A stretch of DNA of 13,241 nt, taken from assembly GCA_020425885.1 (NCBI GenBank), contig JAGQRA010000188.1:1-13241 (forward strand), given 5' to 3'. The notes under the pieces were generated by a model, which worked only from the letters and a program-made list of their open reading frames with translations, was not told where the DNA came from and did no database searches. The translations under genes and the position numbers were made by a program. Below, piece by piece: positions 7,334-13,241 of this stretch (position 1 is its first letter; each line of letters opens with the position of its first letter). The stretch is from Planctomycetota bacterium. GTDB lineage: Bacteria > Planctomycetota > UBA1135 > UBA2386.

Positions 7334-7347
7334 TGCTCGATCGTGCA
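7334..7347. promoter_or_regulatory. hipB: Candidate HipB operator, site 3
   Basis: TGCTCGATCGTGCA matches the palindrome at 13 of 14 bases and has an additional flanking A/T pair. Its centre is 60 bp from that of site 2. Sequence between the sites is not repeated, so this is not a simple 60-bp tandem repeat. Confidence 0.55.
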
Positions 7348-7396
7348 TCTGTCACTCGTGCCGACAGCTCGCGGTCAGCATGTGCGCTCGAGGGCG

Positions 7397-7421
7397 GCGC
7401 CGGGGCTTCACGGGCCGGCGC
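7397..7421 (-). terminator. Candidate terminator hairpin after recQ
   Basis: GCGCCGG (7397-7403) and CCGGCGC (7415-7421) form a 7-bp all-GC stem with an 11-nt loop, 46 bp beyond the recQ stop and upstream of the operator sites. No T-run follows. It would separate recQ transcription from the regulated hipBA unit. Confidence 0.3.
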
Positions 7422-7466
7422 GCGTCGCCCCCTCTACCCGACTCGTTCGGGGCACGGTCATTCCCT

Positions 7467-9149
<1,683 letters not shown>

Positions 9150-9196
9150 GCGCGGAGCTTAGGCCGTGCGTATGCTCGGCGCGACCCACTTGCCTC

Positions 9197-9201
9197 AGGA
9201 G
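9197..9201 (+). promoter_or_regulatory. Ribosome binding site deciding the LamG protein start
   Basis: AGGAG stands 9 bp before GTG 9211. It supports GTG 9211 over the in-frame GTG 9166 and ATG 9172, which lack such a site and would put 15 or 13 extra residues before the signal peptide. Confidence 0.6.
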
Positions 9202-9210
9202 CTCACTCTG

Positions 9211-10344
9211 GTGAATCAATCACTCGCTTCGTTCAGTCTCGCCCTCACCCTGTTGCCGGCGCTCGCCGCGCAGAACCTCGGCATCGCACTCTCGGCCACC
9301 GTCGACGGCTACGTCGACGTGCCCTACAGCAGCCAGGTCGTGCCGCAGAGCGGCATCACCGTCGAGGCGTGGATCACCTACGACGATGCGACCCTGCCGA
9401 CGGGCTGGCGCTACCCGACGGTCCTGCGCCAGGGACACACCACCGGCGGCAGCGAGGACTACTTCCTGCGCGTCGAGGCCGGCAACACCGGCGCGCGCAC
9501 GCTGCGGTGGAAGGTCGTCGACCAGAACAACACGAACTTCGCAGTCAACTGGCCTTTCGCCACCGGTCAGCTGCTGACCTGGACGCACGTCGCCTGCACC
9601 TACGACGGCGTCACCGCCGCGATGTACGTGAACGGCACTCAGGTCGGCTCGGTCGCCGCCAATGGCCTGCCGATCCGTGACCTCAACAGCGAGAGCCTGC
9701 GCATCGGCAAGGGCTCCGACGTCGCCACCCCGATCGAGGTCTGGAACGGCGAGATCGACGAGGTGCGGCTGTGGCCGTTCGCGCGTACCCAGGCCGAGAT
9801 CGCGCAGACGATGAGCTACCAGCTGGCCGGCGTGCCGGGGCTGGTCTCGACCTGGAGCCTCGACGGCCACCTGCTCGACCTGTCGGGCAATCAGCATGCG
9901 ACCAGCAGCGGGCAGGTCACGTTCACGCCCAACACGCTGAACCTGACGCAGCTGTCGGCCGCTTCCGGCACCGCCGTCGGCGCCAGCACGCCCGGTTGCC
10001 TCGGGCCGATCGAGATGTCGTTCGGCAGCCTGCCGCAGGCCGGCAACCTCGACTTCGGGCCGGTCTGCACCCGCGTGCCCGGCAACGCGATCACGTTCCT
10101 GGCGATGGCGCTCAACGCCGCACCGGTGCCGCTGCACATCGCCGGCATCGACTTCTGGCTCGATTCGAGCACGAGCCTCGCCGTGCTCGCCTCGGCCAAT
10201 GGGCTCGGCGCCGCGCGCTTCACCGTGCCGATGCCGGCCTGGCTGCCGAACGGGACCAGCCTGGCCTTCCAGTACGGCATCGTCGATCCGTGCGGGCCGC
10301 AGGGACTGACCGCGAGCAACGCGTTGGTGACGCTGACGCAGTAG
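9211..10344 (+). CDS. Secreted LamG/concanavalin A-like domain protein
   Basis: 377 residues from GTG 9211. Residues 1-20 are a short signal peptide (MNQSLASFSLALTLLPALAA, then QNLG), so the protein is exported. Residues ~25-230 are a LamG-type beta-sandwich: YVDVPYSSQVVPQSGITVEA then WI, WTHVACTYDGVTAAMYVNGT then QVGS, LRIGKG, WNGEIDEVRLWPFARTQAEI, and a closing TWSLDGHLLDLSGNQH. This is the usual LamG-like jellyroll pattern with the INGxxDEVRLW signature. Residues ~255-377 (starting TPGCLGP, with further cysteines in PVCTRV and DPCGP) form a second domain of a type common at the C-terminus of planctomycete exported proteins. No enzyme domain is present; a role in binding glycans or in the cell surface is inferred. 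It converges with namZ, with 16 bp between stops, and is divergent from recQ. Confidence 0.85.
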   Translation: MNQSLASFSLALTLLPALAAQNLGIALSATVDGYVDVPYSSQVVPQSGITVEAWITYDDATLPTGWRYPTVLRQGHTTGGSEDYFLRVEAGNTGARTLRWKVVDQNNTNFAVNWPFATGQLLTWTHVACTYDGVTAAMYVNGTQVGSVAANGLPIRDLNSESLRIGKGSDVATPIEVWNGEIDEVRLWPFARTQAEIAQTMSYQLAGVPGLVSTWSLDGHLLDLSGNQHATSSGQVTFTPNTLNLTQLSAASGTAVGASTPGCLGPIEMSFGSLPQAGNLDFGPVCTRVPGNAITFLAMALNAAPVPLHIAGIDFWLDSSTSLAVLASANGLGAARFTVPMPAWLPNGTSLAFQYGIVDPCGPQGLTASNALVTLTQ

Positions 10345-10360
10345 CACCGCGGCCGTGACC

Positions 10361-11542
10361 TCACTCGTAGAGCAGGAACGGCTTGCGGCGCATGCGGAAC
10401 AGGTCGAGTTCCCGCCGCCAGCCGGCAACGATGTCGTCGGCCTTCTCGCCGGCGAGGATCGCCTTCGTGCTAGCCGCGTGCTTGAGCAGCCAGTCGAGAC
10501 GCGCGGTGTCCCAGGCCTCGCCGTGCAGTCGATGCAGCGCGCAGGCGATGTGGATGCCGGTGCGGACCGATTCGAACCGGCGCCAGTCGGTGATGATGAG
10601 GTTGATGCCCGAACACTCCTGGTCCTTGTGCCTGCTCGAGGCGGGCGTGAAACGGATCGGCACGAAGCGGACGCCCGGCAGCCCGGCGGCGTCGAGTTCG
10701 GCGGCGAGTCGCGGGCCATCGCACCACGGCGCGCCGAGCACCTCGAATGGCGTGTCGGTGCCGCGGCCGACCGAGACGTTGGTGCCCTCGACGATGCCGA
10801 CGCCGGGATAGAGCATGGCCTGGGTCAGGCAACGCATGTTCGGCGACGGGTTGACCCAGGTCAGTCCGGTGTCGAAGAACAGATCGGCGCGCTGCCAGCC
10901 GGTACAGGCGATGACCTGCAGGTCGACCGCGATCCCATCCTCGCCGCACATCATCTTCGCCAGTTCGCCCGGGGTCATGCCGTGGCGCAACGGCACGCGA
11001 TGGGCGGCGACGAAGTCGAGTCGGTCGGCGGCCGCGATCGGCCCCGCCATCAGCACGCCGCCGATCGGATTGGGTCGGTCGAGCACGACGCAGCGCAGGC
11101 CGTGCGCGGCGGCGGCCTCGAGCGCACGGCGCAGAGTCGAGACGTAGGTGTAGAAGCGGCAACCGATGTCCTGGATGTCGAAGACCAGCGTGTCGATGCC
11201 GTTCAGCATGACGTCGGTCGGGGAACGGGTCTCGCCGTACAACGAGTAGATCGGCAGGCCGGTGCGCGCGTCGCTGGAGTCGGCGACCTCGGCGTCGAAC
11301 TTGCCCTGGATGCCGTGCTCGGGCGAGAACAGCGCGACCAACTGGCAATCGGCGGCGGCGGCGATCACGTCGATCGTGCGCCGGCCGTCGCGCGTGAGGC
11401 CGGTGTGGTTGGTGATCAGGCCGATCTTGCGACCGGCCAGTTCGGCGCAGCCCGAGGCCGCGAGCACGTCGACACCGGTGCGGACCTGGGCGGGGAGCGA
11501 AGTCGCCAGAGTGACCAGAGCGAAGGCGAGAAGGCGTCTCAT
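10361..11542 (-). CDS. namZ: NamZ-type exo-beta-N-acetylmuramidase (DUF1343 family), exported
   Basis: 393 residues. Family members such as Bacillus subtilis NamZ (YbbC) cut MurNAc from the non-reducing end of peptidoglycan fragments. Residues 1-19 (MRRLLAFALVTLATSLPAQ) look like a signal peptide, placing the enzyme outside the inner membrane. DUF1343 signatures follow: GLITNHTGLTRDG (41-53), FSPEHG (72-77, with a conserved Glu75 that is a likely catalytic residue), TGLPIYSLYGE, DTLVFDIQDIGCRFYTYVST (117-136), DRPNPIGG, HGMTPGELA, NPSPNMR, ALYPGVGIVEGTN or its close equivalent, SVGRGTDTPFEVLGAPW, and the C-terminal KPFLLYE. Length is typical for an exported member. The ATG overlaps the symporter stop (ATGA) and has no Shine-Dalgarno sequence, so it is likely translated by coupling as the second gene of an operon. 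Together with the symporter and the divergent murQ it forms a MurNAc salvage locus. Confidence 0.92.
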   Translation of the reverse strand: MRRLLAFALVTLATSLPAQVRTGVDVLAASGCAELAGRKIGLITNHTGLTRDGRRTIDVIAAAADCQLVALFSPEHGIQGKFDAEVADSSDARTGLPIYSLYGETRSPTDVMLNGIDTLVFDIQDIGCRFYTYVSTLRRALEAAAAHGLRCVVLDRPNPIGGVLMAGPIAAADRLDFVAAHRVPLRHGMTPGELAKMMCGEDGIAVDLQVIACTGWQRADLFFDTGLTWVNPSPNMRCLTQAMLYPGVGIVEGTNVSVGRGTDTPFEVLGAPWCDGPRLAAELDAAGLPGVRFVPIRFTPASSRHKDQECSGINLIITDWRRFESVRTGIHIACALHRLHGEAWDTARLDWLLKHAASTKAILAGEKADDIVAGWRRELDLFRMRRKPFLLYE

Positions 11543-12993
11543 GGTTTGTCGGGGGTGAGGAGGAGGCTCGCCGCCAGCCCGGCGAGGGTGGTGCTGCCGC
11601 AGCTGACGATGCCGTACCACGGCCAGGCGAGCACGATCTCGAGCGCCGGCAGCACGAAGATCACGACCGCCGTGGTCACCATGCCGGCGAGCAGGCCGAC
11701 CAGCGACGCCCGCGACGAACGCCGCCGCCGCATGGCCAGCAGGAAGAGGCCGAGGATCATGCCGGTCGTCACGGTGGCGATGCCGAGCACCTTGGTGACG
11801 ACCGGGCTGCCGCGGCCGAGGTCGACCATGGCGACGGCCATCTGCAGCAGCGCGAACACCAGGGTGGCGACCTTGGCGCTGCGCACGGCGAAGGGCTCGT
11901 CGGCGTCGTGGCCCGAAACCGGCAGCACGAAGTCGTTGATCAGGGCCGAGGCCGAGGCCGACAGCGAGCTCGAGAGCGTCGACATCGCGGCCGAGAACAC
12001 CGAGCCGAGCACGATGCCGACGAGACCGACCGGCAGGTGGCGGACGATGAAGTCGGCGAACACGTCGTCGGCGCGCTCGAACGGCTGCGCCGGAGGATTG
12101 GCGGCGTAGAACGCGGCCAGGCCGAGGCCGAGCACGAGGAACACGGCGAACTGCGCGAACACCACGGGGCCGCTCCAGAACAGCGCCTTCTGCGCGTCCT
12201 TCAGCGTCCGCGCGCTGAGGTAGCGCTGGACGATGATCTGGTCGACGCCGTGGCTGCCGACCGACAGCACGGTGCCGCCGATGAGGCCGGCCCACAGGGT
12301 GTAAGGCTTGGCCAGATCCCAATCGAAGTCGAAGGCGAAGTCCGGCCGCTCGCCGGCGCGCTCGACGACGGCGAGGAGTCCGCCGTCGAGGTTGCCATCG
12401 AGCAGCACCATCGCCGCCACCGCGCCGAGCATGTAGACGACGAACTGGATCACGTCGGTCCAGACCACGGCCCGGATGCCGCCGAGCACGGTGTAGACGA
12501 CGGTGGTCGCGCCGACGATCGTGACCGCGAGCCACAGCTCCCAGCCGAGCATGATCTGCAGCACGACGGCCGCCAGGTAGAGCCGCAGGCCGTCGGCCAG
12601 GGTGCGGGTCACCAGGAACAGACCGCTCGCGAGCGTGCGCACGATCGGGCCGCTGCGTTGCCGCAGCACCTCGTAGGCGGTGAACAGCCGGCCCTGGAAG
12701 TAGAGCGGCAGCAGCACCGAGACCGCGATTGTCCGCCCCAGGATGTAACCGAGCGGCAGCTGCAGGAAGGTCAGATCGCCGCGGGACCAGGCGATGCCCG
12801 GCACGCTGAGGAACGTGGCGGTGCTGGTCTCGGTGGCGACGATCGAGATCAGCAGCGCCCACCACGGCAGATTGCGGCCGCCGAGCAGGAAGTCCGCCGC
12901 GGTCCGCTGGCCGCGGCCGATCCAGACGCCGAAGGCCACGGTCGCGGCGACGTAGCCGAGCAGGATGGCGAGGTCGAGGGGATGGATGGTCAT
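11539..12993 (-). CDS. Sodium:solute symporter (SSS family), probable MurNAc or muropeptide-sugar importer
   Basis: 484 residues with about 13 hydrophobic segments, the number usual for SSS carriers (roughly 7-25, 43-68, 73-98, 118-142, 150-170, 175-200, 233-255, 271-297, 325-355, 373-392, 400-423, 433-456 and 459-480). Family signatures are GRNLPWWALLISIVATETST (39-58), followed by ATFLSVPG, the loop GGTVLSVGSHGVDQIIVQRY then LSA, and SAAMSTLSSSLSASASALIN (sodium-site serines and threonines). It should sit in the inner membrane and couple uptake to Na+. The substrate is not readable from sequence; its operon with namZ and divergence from murQ make MurNAc, or a MurNAc-containing product, the best guess, as for symporters near murQ in some Bacteroidota. 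The ATG at 12993 lacks a Shine-Dalgarno sequence. It is the first gene of the operon and overlaps namZ by 4 bp. Confidence 0.9.
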   Translation of the reverse strand: MTIHPLDLAILLGYVAATVAFGVWIGRGQRTAADFLLGGRNLPWWALLISIVATETSTATFLSVPGIAWSRGDLTFLQLPLGYILGRTIAVSVLLPLYFQGRLFTAYEVLRQRSGPIVRTLASGLFLVTRTLADGLRLYLAAVVLQIMLGWELWLAVTIVGATTVVYTVLGGIRAVVWTDVIQFVVYMLGAVAAMVLLDGNLDGGLLAVVERAGERPDFAFDFDWDLAKPYTLWAGLIGGTVLSVGSHGVDQIIVQRYLSARTLKDAQKALFWSGPVVFAQFAVFLVLGLGLAAFYAANPPAQPFERADDVFADFIVRHLPVGLVGIVLGSVFSAAMSTLSSSLSASASALINDFVLPVSGHDADEPFAVRSAKVATLVFALLQMAVAMVDLGRGSPVVTKVLGIATVTTGMILGLFLLAMRRRRSSRASLVGLLAGMVTTAVVIFVLPALEIVLAWPWYGIVSCGSTTLAGLAASLLLTPDKP

Positions 12994-13090
12994 CGTGGCG
13001 AGCGGTGTGCCAAGCTATAGCGAACGCGTTGCGCGATGACCAAACCGGATCGGGATCGCGGCGCCCGTCAGCTATAATCCCGCGCTCGGC
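12994..13090. promoter_or_regulatory. Divergent promoter region between the symporter-namZ operon and murQ
   Basis: This 97-bp spacer must drive both the minus-strand operon and murQ. It contains a perfect plus-strand TATAAT (13073-13078) and two short perfect palindromes, GCTATAGC (13014-13021) and AACGCGTT (13023-13030), next to each other near the symporter side. TATAGC on the minus strand could be the -10 of the symporter operon. A shared regulator binding here would control uptake and catabolism together, but no regulator gene is visible in the window. Confidence 0.5.
13073..13078 (+). promoter_or_regulatory. murQ: -10 box of murQ
   Basis: A consensus TATAAT lies 12 bp before the murQ ATG. 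Transcription would start about 13084-13086, leaving a 5' leader of only a few bases. No -35 hexamer resembling TTGACA is found 16-18 bp upstream, so the promoter may need an activator or a different sigma factor. Confidence 0.45.
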
Positions 13091-13241
13091 ATGACCCATC
13101 TCGATCTGAGCTCGCTCACCACCGAGTCGCGCAACCCGCGTTCGGATGAACTCGACGCCATGTCGACCCTCGACCTGGTGCGGACCATGAACGAGGAGGA
13201 CAAGACCGTGGCGGTCGCCGTCGAGGCGGCGGTGCCGCGGA
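13091..13241 (+). CDS. murQ: N-acetylmuramic acid 6-phosphate etherase, N-terminal part (cut by window end)
   Basis: The first 50 residues are visible, beginning MTHLDLSSLTTESRNPRSDE and continuing LDAMSTLDLVRTMNEEDKTV to AVEAAVPR. This matches the MurQ N-terminus, where LxTExxNxxSxxID, STLEMxRxINxEDKxVPxAV and P are conserved (E. coli MITEGSN...[21 protein letters not shown]). MurQ removes D-lactate from MurNAc-6-phosphate to give GlcNAc-6-phosphate, a cytoplasmic step of cell-wall recycling. The SIS sugar-binding domain lies beyond the window. The ATG at 13091 has no Shine-Dalgarno sequence and sits just after a TATAAT, suggesting a leaderless message. It is divergent from the symporter-namZ operon. 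Confidence 0.92.
   Translation, partial: MTHLDLSSLTTESRNPRSDELDAMSTLDLVRTMNEEDKTVAVAVEAAVPR

Noticed and set aside
7213..7347. The three repeated palindromes as a CRISPR-like array or integron-type sites
   Set aside because: Only three 14-bp copies with two degenerate, no adjacent cas or integrase gene, and the position at the hipB promoter fits operators.
10361..13099. Single minus-strand frame of 912 codons covering namZ and the symporter region
   Set aside because: Only its last part (from ATG 11542) is namZ. The upstream part is the wrong frame of the symporter gene, which has clear transmembrane segments and SSS motifs in its own frame.

Overview
This GC-rich window, densely coded on both strands, looks chromosomal and most likely comes from a member of the Planctomycetota. 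The reasons are a TPR-rich protein tail of the kind fused to Ser/Thr kinases, two large Sec-exported proteins built from lectin-like modules with C-terminal domains typical of planctomycete secretomes, and start sites that often lack a Shine-Dalgarno sequence (GTG or TTG starts, a probable leaderless murQ). The taxonomic call is an inference; there is no rRNA or other marker gene here.

Layout. (1) 1-1209, plus strand: the 3' end of a TPR protein cut by the window edge. (2) 1210-1636: a gene-free interval with several inverted repeats. (3) 1637-4243, plus strand: an 868-residue secreted protein with a LecA-like N-terminal region, three NGGFE-type carbohydrate-binding-like repeats and a planctomycete-type C-terminal domain. 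Two of its repeats share a perfectly identical 119-bp tract. (4) 4244-4526: a spacer between convergent genes with a 12-bp hairpin. (5) 9149 down to 4527, minus strand: recQ-type helicase, hipB, hipA, and an AAA_14/DUF4143 ATPase broken by one missing base. A 21-bp perfect inverted repeat lies between hipA and the ATPase. Upstream of and overlapping the hipB start are three copies of a palindrome related to TGCACGATCGTGCA, spaced almost exactly 60 bp apart; these are the likely HipB operators. (6) 9211-10344, plus strand: a secreted LamG-domain protein. (7) 12993 down to 10361, minus strand: a two-gene operon of a sodium/solute symporter followed by NamZ (DUF1343 exo-N-acetylmuramidase), overlapping by 4 bp. 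(8) 13091 onward, plus strand: the start of murQ (MurNAc-6-phosphate etherase), divergent from the symporter and cut by the window end.

The functional core is the last part. NamZ (exported, releases MurNAc from peptidoglycan fragments), the symporter (likely sugar import) and MurQ (lactyl-ether cleavage) form a muropeptide or MurNAc salvage locus. Because a symporter, unlike a PTS, does not phosphorylate its cargo, a MurNAc kinase is needed and should lie beyond position 13241 or elsewhere. The other distinctive unit is the hipBA module, with its regularly spaced operators and a HipA that has alanine where E. coli HipA carries its autophosphorylated serine.
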